This document shows, in pieces, positions 26,275 through 35,301 of a DNA stretch of 64,000 nucleotides (position 1 is the first letter of the stretch; every line of letters starts with the position of its first letter). The stretch lies in NCBI RefSeq assembly GCF_000813725.1, contig NZ_JWLD01000063.1:1-64000 (forward strand). The letters run 5' to 3'. Both the position numbers and the translations under genes were made by a program. The notes beneath the pieces are model-generated. The model made no database searches, was not told the DNA's origin, and saw only the letters and a program-made list of their open reading frames with translations. The DNA comes from Leisingera sp. ANG-Vp. GTDB lineage: Bacteria > Pseudomonadota > Alphaproteobacteria > Rhodobacterales > Rhodobacteraceae.

Positions 26275-27162
26275 TTAACGCAGCTTGGGAATTCCATCTA
26301 TTTCCGGCTCGGAAACGGGATTCTTCAGTTCCAGACCGGCGAAATCGAACAGTTTCGGGTCCAGAAGATGCGACGGGCGGGCATTCATCAGCGCCCGGAA
26401 CATAACCTGGCGGCGGCCCGGGCTGTTTGATTCCCACTGATCGAGGATCTGTTTCACCTGCTGGCGCTGCAGCCCGTCCTGGCTGCCGCAAAGGTCGCAG
26501 GGGATGATCGGGTAGTTCATCGACCGTGCGAACTTCTCGCAGTCGGCCTCGGCCACATGGGCCAGCGGGCGGAATACAAAGAGGTCGCCTTCCTCGTTGA
26601 CCAGTTTGGGCGGCATGGTTGCCAGGCGCCCGCCGTGGAACAGGTTCATGAAGAAGGTTTCCAGGATGTCGTCGCGGTGGTGGCCAAGGACCACTGCCGA
26701 GCAGCCTTCCTCGCGGGCGATCCGGTAGAGGTTGCCGCGGCGCAGGCGAGAGCAGAGCGCGCAGTAGGTCCGCCCCTGCGGCACCTTGTCGACGACGATG
26801 CTGTAGGTGTCCTGATATTCAATCCGGTGCGGCACACCCATCCTTTCCAGGAACTCCGGCAGGACTGTGGCCGGAAAGCCCGGCTGGCCCTGGTCGAGGT
26901 TGCAGGCCAGGAGATCCACCGGCAAGAGGCCGCGCCACTTCAGCTCGTAAAGAACCGCCAGCAGGGTGTAACTATCCTTGCCGCCGGAAAGGCAAACCAG
27001 CCATTTGGGCGTGCTGCCGTCCTCGCGGCGCTCCACCATGCCGTATTGCTCGATCGCTTCACGCGCGTAGCGCACGATGCGTTTCCTGAGCTTCTTAAAC
27101 TCAGTCGTCGAGGGTGCGCCTGCAAACAGCGGGTGGATTTCGTCCAGATCATCATCAAGCAT
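26275..27162 (-). CDS. ttcA: tRNA 2-thiocytidine biosynthesis protein TtcA
   Basis: A 295-residue PP-loop ATPase that thiolates C32 of tRNAs. The P-loop is LSGGKDSYT (residues 58-66). Two CxxC motifs, CALC (134, 137) and CDLC (222, 225), would hold the iron-sulfur cluster. C-terminal residues [15 protein letters not shown] are typical. The start at 27162 gives a normal length. Confidence 0.95.
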   Translation of the reverse strand: MLDDDLDEIHPLFAGAPSTTEFKKLRKRIVRYAREAIEQYGMVERREDGSTPKWLVCLSGGKDSYTLLAVLYELKWRGLLPVDLLACNLDQGQPGFPATVLPEFLERMGVPHRIEYQDTYSIVVDKVPQGRTYCALCSRLRRGNLYRIAREEGCSAVVLGHHRDDILETFFMNLFHGGRLATMPPKLVNEEGDLFVFRPLAHVAEADCEKFARSMNYPIIPCDLCGSQDGLQRQQVKQILDQWESNSPGRRQVMFRALMNARPSHLLDPKLFDFAGLELKNPVSEPEIDGIPKLR

Positions 27163-27258
27163 GGGCGCGCCCTAGCCGAGGCTGGCGCTTTTGCCAAGGA
27201 AAAAAGGCCCAATCCGCAAGGGCCGGACGGTTTCCGGCCCTTGCGGCTGCGCTTGCGG

Positions 27259-27492
27259 TTACAGGTAGCCGCGCGAAGAGGGCAGCTCCTCCGGCAGCGG
27301 GGGAAGGCCGATGTCCCGGCGCATGTGATTGTTGAGCGGGGACGTCCGCCCGGCATCCCGCGGGGGGCTGTGTGCGGCAATGATCTGGCGCAGGATCGCC
27401 ATCAGCGTGCGGCGGAGGCCGAGGCTGGCGAGGATCTGGGCCAAAGCGGCATGAGGGTCCCGGATGGGGGCGTGCAAGTCAGTGCGTGTCAT
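27259..27492 (-). CDS. Small DUF1127-type protein
   Basis: A 77-residue protein ending NNHMRRDIGLPPLPEELP, which matches the DUF1127 C-terminal pattern (R-DIGL). Small Arg-rich DUF1127 proteins affect RNA turnover and metabolism in some alphaproteobacteria. GGAAA precedes the ATG at 27492; the frame is open a further 24 codons upstream without support. It lies between ttcA and the yidD-rnpA-rpmH group. Confidence 0.65.
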   Translation of the reverse strand: MTRTDLHAPIRDPHAALAQILASLGLRRTLMAILRQIIAAHSPPRDAGRTSPLNNHMRRDIGLPPLPEELPSSRGYL

Positions 27493-27624
27493 GGTTTCCG
27501 CCGGCTGCGTGCAGCCGGTTCCTAAAAGGTTGAGGGTGAAAGGTGATGCCAAGGCCGGCCGCATAAAAAGCGCGGGTTCAGGTCTTTAGCAGTCTGGGGA
27601 AGTAACGATCAGGCCGGAAGTGGA

Positions 27625-27720
27625 TCAGCCGCGAGTGCCGGAGCCTTGTGCGCCGGAACCTCGGAGTGCAGTTCCTGCCCAGGCTGACGGAGCGCGCATG
27701 ACTTGAAACATGGTGTTCAT
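27625..27720 (-). CDS. Candidate 31-residue small protein with a perfect Shine-Dalgarno
   Basis: On the minus strand AGGAGG (27732-27727) is followed after six bases by ATG and 31 codons (MNTMFQVMRAPSAWAGTALR, then a Gly/Ser-rich tail) to TGA. The product has no known domain. Codon use is less GC3-rich than in neighbouring genes, so it might instead be a leader peptide or a chance frame. The longer overlapping frame 27578-27781 lacks a ribosome binding site. Confidence 0.35.
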   Translation of the reverse strand: MNTMFQVMRAPSAWAGTALRGSGAQGSGTRG

Positions 27721-27835
27721 TTCCTGCCTCCTGCAGCTGGGGGTTGATCGTTCCGGGTGCGTAGCACGCCGGATGCGGCATGCTTATGCCGGGTTTCCCT
27801 ACTGTGTCAGAAAGGGCACAGCGCGCGGAGGCGGG

Positions 27836-28081
27836 TCACTTGCAGCATGTGCTGTCTTTGCGCTCCGGCACCGGGTCATAGCCGTCACCGCCCAAGGGGT
27901 GGCAGCGGCCGATCCGCTTGGCCGTCAGCCAGGCGCCTTTGACGGCCCCGTGTTTCTCCAGCGCTTCCAGCGCATAGGCCGAGCAGGTGGGCTGGTAGCG
28001 GCAGTTGAAGCCGACCCAGGGGCTGAACAGCAGCCGGTAGGCACGCACGGGCAGGGCTAAGAGATGGGCCAGCGGGGTCAT
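27836..28081 (-). CDS. yidD: Membrane protein insertion efficiency factor YidD
   Basis: An 81-residue YidD protein with the hallmarks [35 protein letters not shown] and GGDGYDPVP. It is thought to assist YidC. It follows rnpA on the same strand at 56 bases. The C-terminal Cys pair (STCCK) is unusual but within the variable tail. The ATG at 28081 is preferred; upstream codons are not conserved. Confidence 0.93.
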   Translation of the reverse strand: MTPLAHLLALPVRAYRLLFSPWVGFNCRYQPTCSAYALEALEKHGAVKGAWLTAKRIGRCHPLGGDGYDPVPERKDSTCCK

Positions 28082-28137
28082 GGCAGTTAGATAGGGGCAG
28101 GGCGGCCGGGTGGCAATGAGGCCGATGGCCCGGCAGC

Positions 28138-28566
28138 TTACAGGCCGTGGATCCTTTTCAGCGCGTAGATCAGGTCGCGCTTTAGCTCCTCGAAGGGGCG
28201 CTGGGCGGTTTCCGCGGCGCGGCCGATCAGCACGTAATCCCATCCCGGGCGGCCATGGAGGGGCAGAATCATCCGCGCGGCCTCGCGCAGGCGGCGCTTG
28301 GCACGGTTGCGGGCAACGGCGTTGCCGACTTTCTTGGAGCAGGTGAAACCGACCCGGATACCGCCATCATCGGTGCGGTTGCGGCCCTGCACCATCATGC
28401 CCTTGGTGCCCTGCTTGCTTGCGGGCGGGCGGGCGCAGGCGAGGAAATCACGGCGCTTGGCCATGATCTCTGGCTTGGGCGCAGCAGCATCTGCGCAAAC
28501 GGACACCGCCGGAGGCGTATCCCCTCGGGCAGCGTTGCCGTCCTTGGGGGCCTCCGGCGGTGTCAT
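28138..28566 (-). CDS. rnpA: Ribonuclease P protein component
   Basis: A 142-residue RnpA. The RNA-binding signature is [14 protein letters not shown], preceded by [14 protein letters not shown]. The N-terminal 35 residues are a nonconserved extension common in Rhodobacteraceae, so an internal start (MAKRRDF) is possible. It processes the 5' ends of tRNA precursors with the RNA subunit. It lies 23 bases downstream of rpmH, the universal arrangement. Confidence 0.93.
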   Translation of the reverse strand: MTPPEAPKDGNAARGDTPPAVSVCADAAAPKPEIMAKRRDFLACARPPASKQGTKGMMVQGRNRTDDGGIRVGFTCSKKVGNAVARNRAKRRLREAARMILPLHGRPGWDYVLIGRAAETAQRPFEELKRDLIYALKRIHGL

Positions 28567-28589
28567 GTCCGTCAGAACGGGAACTGAGC

Positions 28590-28724
28590 TTATGCGCTCA
28601 GTTCTTTGCGGCCGCGTGCACGGCGAGCGTTCAGGATCTTGCGGCCTGCCTTGGTGGCCATGCGCGCACGGAAGCCGTGGCGGCGTTTGCGAACCAGGTT
28701 CGAAGGCTGATAGGTGCGTTTCAT
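28590..28724 (-). CDS. rpmH: 50S ribosomal protein L34
   Basis: A 44-residue L34: [18 protein letters not shown], then [20 protein letters not shown] and RKELSA. It is the first gene of rpmH-rnpA-yidD. GGAG precedes the ATG on the minus strand. Confidence 0.98.
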   Translation of the reverse strand: MKRTYQPSNLVRKRRHGFRARMATKAGRKILNARRARGRKELSA

Positions 28725-28794
28725 CGCTCCGGTCTCCACATTGTCTCTTCGGGCACAGCGGAATCGCCCGCCCGGGGTCTATCTCGAAGCCCGG

Positions 28795-28823
28795 TCTTTA
28801 GGAGGGAATGGCGGGTAAGTCAA
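28795..28823 (-). promoter_or_regulatory. Putative rpmH promoter
   Basis: On the minus strand TTGACT (28823-28818) and TAAAGA (28800-28795) are separated by 17 bases, about 70 bases upstream of the rpmH start. The -35 box is close to consensus, the -10 is weak. Confidence 0.45.
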
Positions 28824-29045
28824 ACCCTGCCAGGCGCCTTTTCCGGGCAATATGCAACATTTCTGCCGAAAACTGCGCTGTGGCGGCTTGCCGGGCAGGG
28901 CGGATGTAACATGCGCCCGCCGATTCTGCCACAAAGCTCACGAATCCGGGGGCAGGCGATCAAGCGGCCGTGAGCCGGGCTGCCGTGCTCTCGCATGCGG
29001 GCCATTTAACACGTAGCAACAAAGGGCACCTATAGAGACGGACCT

Positions 29046-29801
29046 ATGACCGATATGAGCGAAGCACCGAAAACCGAATCCCAGCCAAAGCCTGGACTGG
29101 CCCGCCATTTGCCGCTGATTGCCGTGGTGGCGGTGGCGCTGATCGGGGCGGTGACGCTGAAGGACTACCTGACCTTTGACACGCTGCGTGACAACCGCGA
29201 GGCGCTGATGGCCTTCCGCGACCAGAACTACCTGGGTCTCGCGGCGCTGTTCATTGGCATCTACATTGTGATCGTGGTGTTCTCGCTGCCCGGTGCGGCA
29301 GTGGCCTCGGTCACCGGCGGCTTCCTGTTTGGCCTCGTCACCGGGACTGCGTTCAACGTGATTTCGGCGACCATTGGTGCTGCGGGGATCTTCCTGGCGG
29401 CACGCTGGGGCCTGGGTGCCACGCTGACTGCCAAGATGGAATCGGCTGAGGGCCGGGTGCAGATGCTGAAACAGGCGCTGCGTCAGAATGAGATCGAGGT
29501 GCTGCTGCTGCTGCGGCTGGTGCCGGCGGTGCCGTTCTTTGTCGCCAACCTGCTGCCCGCGCTGGTGGGGGTGAAGTTCCGCAACTTCCTGTGGACCACT
29601 GCCGTGGGAATCATTCCCGGCGGCATCGTCTTCACGTGGATCGGTGTTGGCCTGGGTGAAGTATTCGACCGCGGCGAAAGCCCGGACCTGAGCCTGTTGT
29701 GGGAGCCGCATGTGATCGGGCCGATCCTGGGTCTCTGCGTGCTGGCCGCCATGCCGATCATCGTGAAATCCATCCGCGGCAAGAAAAACAAGGACGTCTG
29801 A
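29046..29801 (+). CDS. TVP38/TMEM64-family (DedA/SNARE-associated) membrane protein
   Basis: A 251-residue inner-membrane protein. The SNARE-associated core contains FSLPGAAVASVTGGFLFGL, a Gly-rich re-entrant segment, and LRLVPAVPFFVANLLPALVG later on. Family members are linked to lipid scrambling or transport. It is immediately followed (2 bases) by a MerA-like flavoprotein, a pairing seen in many bacteria, which suggests a joint function. AGAGACGG precedes the ATG. Confidence 0.88.
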   Translation: MTDMSEAPKTESQPKPGLARHLPLIAVVAVALIGAVTLKDYLTFDTLRDNREALMAFRDQNYLGLAALFIGIYIVIVVFSLPGAAVASVTGGFLFGLVTGTAFNVISATIGAAGIFLAARWGLGATLTAKMESAEGRVQMLKQALRQNEIEVLLLLRLVPAVPFFVANLLPALVGVKFRNFLWTTAVGIIPGGIVFTWIGVGLGEVFDRGESPDLSLLWEPHVIGPILGLCVLAAMPIIVKSIRGKKNKDV

Positions 29802-29803
29802 AC

Positions 29804-31222
29804 ATGAGCAGCATTGAATGCGATCTCCTGGTCATTGGAGCCGGGTCGGGCGGGCTGTCGGTGGCGGCCGGGGCCAGCCAGATGGGCGCGTCGGTGGTCC
29901 TGCTGGAAGGCCACAAGATGGGCGGCGACTGCCTGAACTATGGCTGTGTGCCCTCCAAGGCGCTGCTGGCCAGCGGCAAGGCGGCGCATGCCCAGGCGCA
30001 TGCCGGGGCCTTTGGCGTGGCGGATCAGGTGCCGCATGCGGATTATGCGGCGGCCAAGGACCATGTGCAGGCGGTGATTGATACGATCGCGCCGGTGGAC
30101 AGCCAGGAGCGGTTCGAAGGCTTCGGCGTGCGGGTGATCCGCGAGTTCGGGCATTTTGTGTCGCCCGCCGAGGTTGAGGCCGGCCCGCACCGCATCACCG
30201 CGCGGCGGGTGGTGATTGCCACTGGTTCCTCGCCGCTGGTGCCGCCGATCCCGGGGCTGGACACAGTGCCGTATGAAACCAACGAAACTCTGTTCGAGCT
30301 GCGCGAGAAACCGGAGCATCTGCTGATCATCGGCGGCGGACCGATCGGCATGGAGATGGCGCAGGCGCATGTGCGCCTTGGCAGCAAAGTCACTGTGATC
30401 GAGGGCTTCAAGGCGCTGGGCAAGGATGATCCCGAAGCGGCGGCACTGGTGCTGGACAGTCTGCGCGAAGAAGGCGTGGACATCGTTGAGGGCGCCATGG
30501 TCTCCCGCATCGGCGGGCAGGCCGGGGCAATCGAGGTCGAAACCAGGGACGGCAGCACGTTCCGGGGCACCCATCTGCTGATGGCGGTGGGGCGCAAGGC
30601 CAATATGGAGCGCTTGAACCTGGCGGCCGCCGGGATTGAAACCCAGGGCAACGGCATCAAGGTGGATGAGAGCCTGCTGACCACCAACAAGAAAGTATAC
30701 GCCATCGGCGACGTGGCAGGCGGGCTGCAGTTCACCCATGTGGCGGGCTACCACGCGGGCATCATTATCCGCTCCGCCCTGTTCGGCCTGCCCTCCAAAA
30801 CCAGGACCAGCCATATCCCTTGGGCCACTTATACCGATCCGGAGCTGGCCCAGGTGGGGCTGACCGAACGCCAGGCGCGCGATATCTACGGCGCAAAGCT
30901 GGAGGTGGCCCGGTTTGATTACCACCATAACGACCGCGCCATTGCCGAACGCAGGACCAAGGGCTTCATCAAGGTGATGGTGTTCAAGGGCCGTCCCGTC
31001 GGCGTCACCATCGCCGGCCATCAGGCGGGCGAGCTGATCACCTTGTGGTCGATGGCCATCGCCAATAATCTGAAAATGAGCCAGGTGGCGGCAATGGTTG
31101 CGCCGTATCCCAGTATCGGCGAGATTAACAAACGGGCGGCGGGAGCCTATTTTTCCCCGAGACTGTTTGAGAGTGGCTTTGTTAAACGCGCAGTGCGCTT
31201 TGTTCAGCGCTGGATTCCTTGA
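29804..31222 (+). CDS. FAD-dependent pyridine nucleotide-disulfide oxidoreductase (MerA/LPD-like)
   Basis: A 472-residue flavoprotein with FAD motif VIGAGSGGLSVA, redox disulfide CLNYGC in GGDCLNYGCVPSKALL, NAD(P) motif IIGGGPIGMEMA and the second FAD motif YAIGDVAG. The C-terminal interface domain reads VAPYPSIGEI where lipoamide dehydrogenase has the catalytic His-Pro; the His is missing, as in MerA-type enzymes. There is no N-terminal metal-binding domain and no mer genes nearby, so mercury reduction is unlikely. Its physiological substrate is unknown. Confidence 0.88.
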   Translation: MSSIECDLLVIGAGSGGLSVAAGASQMGASVVLLEGHKMGGDCLNYGCVPSKALLASGKAAHAQAHAGAFGVADQVPHADYAAAKDHVQAVIDTIAPVDSQERFEGFGVRVIREFGHFVSPAEVEAGPHRITARRVVIATGSSPLVPPIPGLDTVPYETNETLFELREKPEHLLIIGGGPIGMEMAQAHVRLGSKVTVIEGFKALGKDDPEAAALVLDSLREEGVDIVEGAMVSRIGGQAGAIEVETRDGSTFRGTHLLMAVGRKANMERLNLAAAGIETQGNGIKVDESLLTTNKKVYAIGDVAGGLQFTHVAGYHAGIIIRSALFGLPSKTRTSHIPWATYTDPELAQVGLTERQARDIYGAKLEVARFDYHHNDRAIAERRTKGFIKVMVFKGRPVGVTIAGHQAGELITLWSMAIANNLKMSQVAAMVAPYPSIGEINKRAAGAYFSPRLFESGFVKRAVRFVQRWIP

Positions 31223-31237
31223 GGCAAAGGCGGCGGA

Positions 31238-32623
31238 ATGCTCAACACGCTTTCGGGCAGATTCCTGATCCTGACAACGGTCTTCGTGATGCTGGCCGAA
31301 GTCCTGATCTTTGTGCCTTCGATTGCGCGGTTCCGGGAGGACTACCTGTCGGACCGGCTGCAGCGGGCGCAGATCGCCTCATTGGCGCTTTTGGCCGACG
31401 ACATGCTGGAGACCGAGCTGGAAGCGGAGCTTCTGGAAAACGCAGGCGTCTACAACGTGGTGCTGCGGCGCGATGAGATCCGCCAGCTGATGCTGGCCTC
31501 GCCGATCCCGAAAGAGATCACCGGTACATACGATCTGCGCATGGCGGGCGCCATGACGCTGATCATGGATGCCATGAACCGGCTGCTGCGCCCGGAGAAT
31601 GAGATCATCCGGGTGATCGGGGCGCCGGTGCGGGATGCAGGGCTGCTGATCGAGGTCACCATGGAAACCGCGCCCTTGCGTGCGGCGATGGTGGACTACG
31701 GGGTGCGGATCCTGATCCTGTCGGCGGTGATCTCGGTCTTTACCGCGCTGCTTTTGTTTGTTGCGGTGCGGATCGTGCTGGTGAAGCCGATCAAGGGGGT
31801 GATCGGCTACATGCAGCGCTATGCGGCGGCCCCGGAAGACGGGCGCGGCATCATCAACCCGAGTTCCGGCGTGGTGGAGCTGCGCGAAGCGGAAGAGGCG
31901 CTGATGCAGCTGCAGACTGAGCTGACCCATGCGCTGAAACAGCGCGAACGGCTGGCGCAGCTGGGCGGCGCGGTGGCCAAGGTGAGCCACGATCTGCGCA
32001 ACATCCTGACTTCGGCGCAGCTGTTCACCGACCGTATCGAGATGAGCGAGGACCCCCTGGTGCGCCGCCTGGCGCCAAAACTGGTGAATTCGATCACCCG
32101 GGCGGTGTCCTTATGCGAGGGCACCTTGGCCTTTGGACGGGCAGAGGAACCGGCGCCTGCCTTTGCGCATGTGGCGCTGGGCGAGCTGGCTGCGGACATC
32201 GCCGAAAGCGAGACCCTGGCTGCGGGCGAGGCCGGGGTTGAGATTGCCAGCGAGGTGCCGCCGGGGCTGATGCTGCGCGCGGATCCCGAGCAGCTGTTCC
32301 GCATCATCATGAATCTGGTGCGCAACGCCCGCCAGGCGATTGCCGCCACCGGCAAACAGGGCCGGGTGTCCATTTCGGCCCGCGAGGAAGATGAGGCCTG
32401 GCTGGTCACCGTGGCCGACACTGGCCCGGGCCTGCCCAAAAAGGCGCAGGACAATCTGTTCACCCCCTTCCAGGGCGGCGCCCGCAAGGGCGGCACAGGC
32501 CTGGGCCTGGCGATTGCCGGCGAGCTGGCCCGCGGCCACGGCGGCTCGGTGATGCTGAAAGAGACCGGGCCGGAGGGCACGGTGTTCGAGATCTGCCTGC
32601 CCAAAGGCGACGGTGCGCTGTAA
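31238..32623 (+). CDS. Sensor histidine kinase
   Basis: A 461-residue kinase with two membrane helices (about residues 7-30 and 157-180) around a 125-residue periplasmic region, then a HAMP-like linker and a short coiled coil. His251 lies in KVSHDLRN. The ATPase part has N box MNLVRNARQAI, G1 DTGPGLP and G2 GGTGLGLAIA. No cognate response regulator is next to it. It follows the TVP38-flavoprotein pair by 15 bases and is probably cotranscribed, so its signal may relate to membrane or redox stress. Confidence 0.9.
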   Translation: MLNTLSGRFLILTTVFVMLAEVLIFVPSIARFREDYLSDRLQRAQIASLALLADDMLETELEAELLENAGVYNVVLRRDEIRQLMLASPIPKEITGTYDLRMAGAMTLIMDAMNRLLRPENEIIRVIGAPVRDAGLLIEVTMETAPLRAAMVDYGVRILILSAVISVFTALLLFVAVRIVLVKPIKGVIGYMQRYAAAPEDGRGIINPSSGVVELREAEEALMQLQTELTHALKQRERLAQLGGAVAKVSHDLRNILTSAQLFTDRIEMSEDPLVRRLAPKLVNSITRAVSLCEGTLAFGRAEEPAPAFAHVALGELAADIAESETLAAGEAGVEIASEVPPGLMLRADPEQLFRIIMNLVRNARQAIAATGKQGRVSISAREEDEAWLVTVADTGPGLPKKAQDNLFTPFQGGARKGGTGLGLAIAGELARGHGGSVMLKETGPEGTVFEICLPKGDGAL

Positions 32624-32689
32624 TTTGCAGGTCTGCCGGCAGCCCGGAGCGGGTGGAACCACGACAGACGGATGAAACTATTTTTGTTT

Positions 32690-32718
32690 TTGGGGTTGCG
32701 ACTCTGCAGTGCTATGAT
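32690..32718 (+). promoter_or_regulatory. Putative tRNA-Arg promoter
   Basis: TTGGGG (32690-32695) and TATGAT (32713-32718) are 17 bases apart and end 16 bases before the tRNA. The -10 box matches consensus at five of six positions. Confidence 0.45.
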
Positions 32719-32734
32719 TAAACCCCGCCGCAGT

Positions 32735-32811
32735 GGACCGATAGCTCAGCTGGATAGAGTACTTGACTACGAATCAAGGGGTCGGGGGTTCGAATCCTCC
32801 TCGGTCCGCCA
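32735..32811 (+). tRNA. tRNA-Arg (anticodon ACG), CCA encoded
   Basis: The acceptor arms GGACCGA and TCGGTCC pair perfectly, the D arm has AGCTCAGCTGGATAGAGT, the anticodon stem CTTGA/TCAAG encloses loop CTACGAA with ACG at 32769-32771, and the T arm contains GGTTCGAATCC. The discriminator is G and CCA is encoded. A34 would be edited to inosine to read CGN codons. Confidence 0.97.
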
Positions 32812-32874
32812 CTTCCAAATTGCCGGATGCTAAGAAAAACTGACCTTATTGCCAGTTTTCTGACCCAATCTCAG

Positions 32875-32910
32875 AAAAACGGACGTTCATGCGGCAGGCA
32901 GCGAAGGTGC
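32875..32910 (+). repeat. Degenerate direct repeat, left copy
   Basis: AAAAACGGACGTTCA, seven variable bases, then GCAGCGAA. The same two blocks at the same spacing occur at 34695-34730. By my ungapped count 22 of 36 positions agree, almost all within the two blocks. The copies bracket the cyclase-hydrolase gene. The rest of 32812-33084 holds no recognisable gene. Confidence 0.4.
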
Positions 32911-33084
32911 CCAAAAGAGCCCTTTGCGGTCATCAACCACCGCGCGGCCCTTTGCGCGTGCAGCAGGCCGCGAACGACGCTTAGCGGTCATTGCAAGGTC
33001 TGGCAGGGAAAGACGGACAAGCCGAACGTTGCCGCCATTTGCGTTTCAAACTCGGTGTCTGAATCAAGGCAAGTCCACCGGCCA

Positions 33085-34485
33085 TTAATCAGTGGCGCAC
33101 TGCCCCAAAAAACGCTCAATCTCTGACTTCATAAGAGGCCAGCACGGATCGTTCACAGAAGGTATGTGGCTGGAACTCTCGTATGTCACAAACCGAGCGT
33201 CGGGCAGGAGAGACGCCATCAGCCTCCCCTGTTCAGCGGGATGCATTCGATCGCCATCGCAATGCAAAACAAGGCACGGGATTTTAATACCGGGGAGAAT
33301 ATCGGTAACATCGATTTCATCCAGAGCTTTGCGATAACTGCCGATCATTTCGGGCGTAATCATGTCGCGCATAGCTTCCGCGAAATCACGACGGTCTTCG
33401 ACGCTCGCCAGCGGCACGATCATGTCCGCCATCATGTCTCGAAGCGAAGGGTACTCGTCATCCCAACCTACTTTCAACATCGTCTGCATGGCGCTTGCTT
33501 TCTCCTGATCCTTTTTCACAGGACGTTTGGATCGGCCAAGCGGAAAACCTCCGACCATCACAATGCCCGAGACCCTCTCCGGATACCGGGCTGCGAAAGC
33601 GGCCGCCACCGCGCACCCTTGAGACATACCGAGGATGGTCGCTCTCTCAACTTCAGCAGCGTCAAAGACAGCCCGTAAATCCTCAATCATTGCTTCGAAG
33701 CTGATTTCAGGTACTTCGCGATCAGACAGACCGTTCCCGCGCGCGTCGAAATGAATGAACTTATTTGAGCGGGAAAAAGCCCTGATAAAGTGACCCAAGA
33801 GCGGAAGACGCCAGTCCATGTCGAGACGGCTGATCCACGCTGGCGCCCGGACTAACGGCGGACCGTCGCCAACGGCGGTCCAAGCTAACCTGACACCATC
33901 GGCGCTCTTGGCGAAACGAATGTCCTGCCCCTTTTCAAGGCCCGCCGCTTCCGGAGCGGTGTCATCTCCGCTTACATCTACAGACATGACCTGCAGCGGT
34001 TCCTCGATATTCTTGAAACGATGGGTTCCCTCATTCCGAAAGCGAACTGGAAGACAGCCCCCTGCCAGGTCAGTCACAAGCTTCGAAACGAAAATCCCGC
34101 CCTCTGGCGCAGCTGCTTCTAGTCTTGCCGCAACATTGACGGCTTCGCCAAAGATATCACCCTCCGAAACGGTGACGTCACCGGCATGAACACCCATCCG
34201 AAGCGACAACCGCTCCGGATAATCATACGGAGCAGGCGCCGAACACATGCGTTCCTGGATTTCTGCGGCACAGAGAACAGCATCCCTTGCTGACCCAAAC
34301 TCAACGATGGCGCCATCCCCCATCAGTTTGACGACGCGCCCGCTGTACGCCTTGACTTTGGGTCTGACTGTCGAACGGAATACCTCGTCAAGTGCGTGTA
34401 GCAGCTCGTCTCTTCCGGTATGCATCATGCGGCTGTAACCGGCCACGTCCATTGCCAAAACGCTGGAAAGTCTGCGCTGCGCCAT
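33085..34485 (-). CDS. Class III adenylate cyclase fused to an alpha/beta hydrolase
   Basis: A 466-residue two-domain protein. The cyclase domain (residues 1-165) has the metal-binding Asp13 (AMDVAGYS) and Asp57 (KLMGDGAIVEF), the adenine-selective Lys53 and Asp110, and the transition-state pair Asn117 and Arg121 (NVAARLE). The alpha/beta hydrolase domain (about 190-465) has nucleophile Ser288 in GMSQG, acid Asp410/412 (HCDGDRMHP) and His440 (SSSHIP). AGGAGG lies six bases before the ATG at 34485, which makes this start firm although the frame is open upstream. There is no membrane segment. The gene looks less GC-rich than its neighbours and follows a tRNA, suggesting transfer. A hydrolase ligand or product may control cAMP synthesis. 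Confidence 0.9.
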   Translation of the reverse strand: MAQRRLSSVLAMDVAGYSRMMHTGRDELLHALDEVFRSTVRPKVKAYSGRVVKLMGDGAIVEFGSARDAVLCAAEIQERMCSAPAPYDYPERLSLRMGVHAGDVTVSEGDIFGEAVNVAARLEAAAPEGGIFVSKLVTDLAGGCLPVRFRNEGTHRFKNIEEPLQVMSVDVSGDDTAPEAAGLEKGQDIRFAKSADGVRLAWTAVGDGPPLVRAPAWISRLDMDWRLPLLGHFIRAFSRSNKFIHFDARGNGLSDREVPEISFEAMIEDLRAVFDAAEVERATILGMSQGCAVAAAFAARYPERVSGIVMVGGFPLGRSKRPVKKDQEKASAMQTMLKVGWDDEYPSLRDMMADMIVPLASVEDRRDFAEAMRDMITPEMIGSYRKALDEIDVTDILPGIKIPCLVLHCDGDRMHPAEQGRLMASLLPDARFVTYESSSHIPSVNDPCWPLMKSEIERFLGQCATD

Positions 34486-35301
34486 TGGTCGCCTCCTGGA
34501 ACGATCCCCAAGAGCGTATGATCTTTTCTGCTGACTGTGCAAACGGCTTGTATGGGTCCCGATCCCGCCATCCTCCGCAGTAGGCATCTGCGGCTGGTTC
34601 GAGTCCGACCTGTACCTTTTGTTTTTTCGCTGCGCGCGCCCGCAGCAGCTAAATCGCCGCGACTGCATCTTTTTCGGCGCGGCTGCACGGCGTGAAAACC
34701 GGCCGTTCAAGAATGCTGCAGCGAAATCTGTCATCCGAATTCACAAGGCCTCAGGAGGAAGTGTATCCAGGGGCAGGAGATTTCGCTTCAGCCTGTGTCC
34801 GCTTACTCTTCAAGCATTCGCGATAAGTACCGCTGAAATTCCCAAACTGTCATTTCCTTTGGTGACAGCCGTCCTGGCTCTGCCGCCAACACCACCGCTA
34901 AGTCCAAAGAGACAGTTGCACGGGTCGTGACTGCAAATGAGGCGGCAGGCATCTACAAGTGCCGCATGTTTGGTGCCTTCACGCAATCTGGCTTTAACGA
35001 AAGCTCGGTCGTCCTGTATTCAGCGTCCGCTTTGTTTCTACTCAACCGGCCTTGAACGACCGCTTAACGCCTTTCACACCCTGCCGCACAACGCCTCACT
35101 GGGCGGGCCCGGCTTTAGCCACAATGAAACTTTGGCGGCTTTGCTCAACCAAATATTCTTTGCGTAAAACCAAAATGATGAAAGAATGCACCAACCAAAA
35201 AGGTTTCCACGGCCCGGCAACGGTGGGGCGCCTGGAACAATAGCCCCGATCCGGTCTGAACCATTCAGCGGCCAAAACGCGCGGAGGGGCAAGGGGGGAT
35301 C
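34486..35301. other. 816-base stretch without a convincing gene
   Basis: It separates the divergent cyclase-hydrolase and CheY-like genes. The short frames in it lack ribosome sites and known features. It contains the right copy of the degenerate direct repeat (34695-34730). A related-looking segment near 35040-35080 (CCTTGAACGACCGCTTAACGC) resembles wording at 32970-32990 (CCGCGAACGACGCTTAGCGG). It may be decayed mobile or repeat DNA. AAGGGG at 35291-35296 is the ribosome site of the next gene. Confidence 0.45.
34695..34730 (+). repeat. Degenerate direct repeat, right copy
   Basis: AAAACCGGCCGTTCA, seven variable bases, then GCAGCGAA, in the same orientation as 32875-32910. Confidence 0.4.

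Noticed and set aside
27578-27781. 67-codon frame overlapping the small ORF
   Set aside because: No Shine-Dalgarno; the alternative frame at 27625-27720 has a perfect one.
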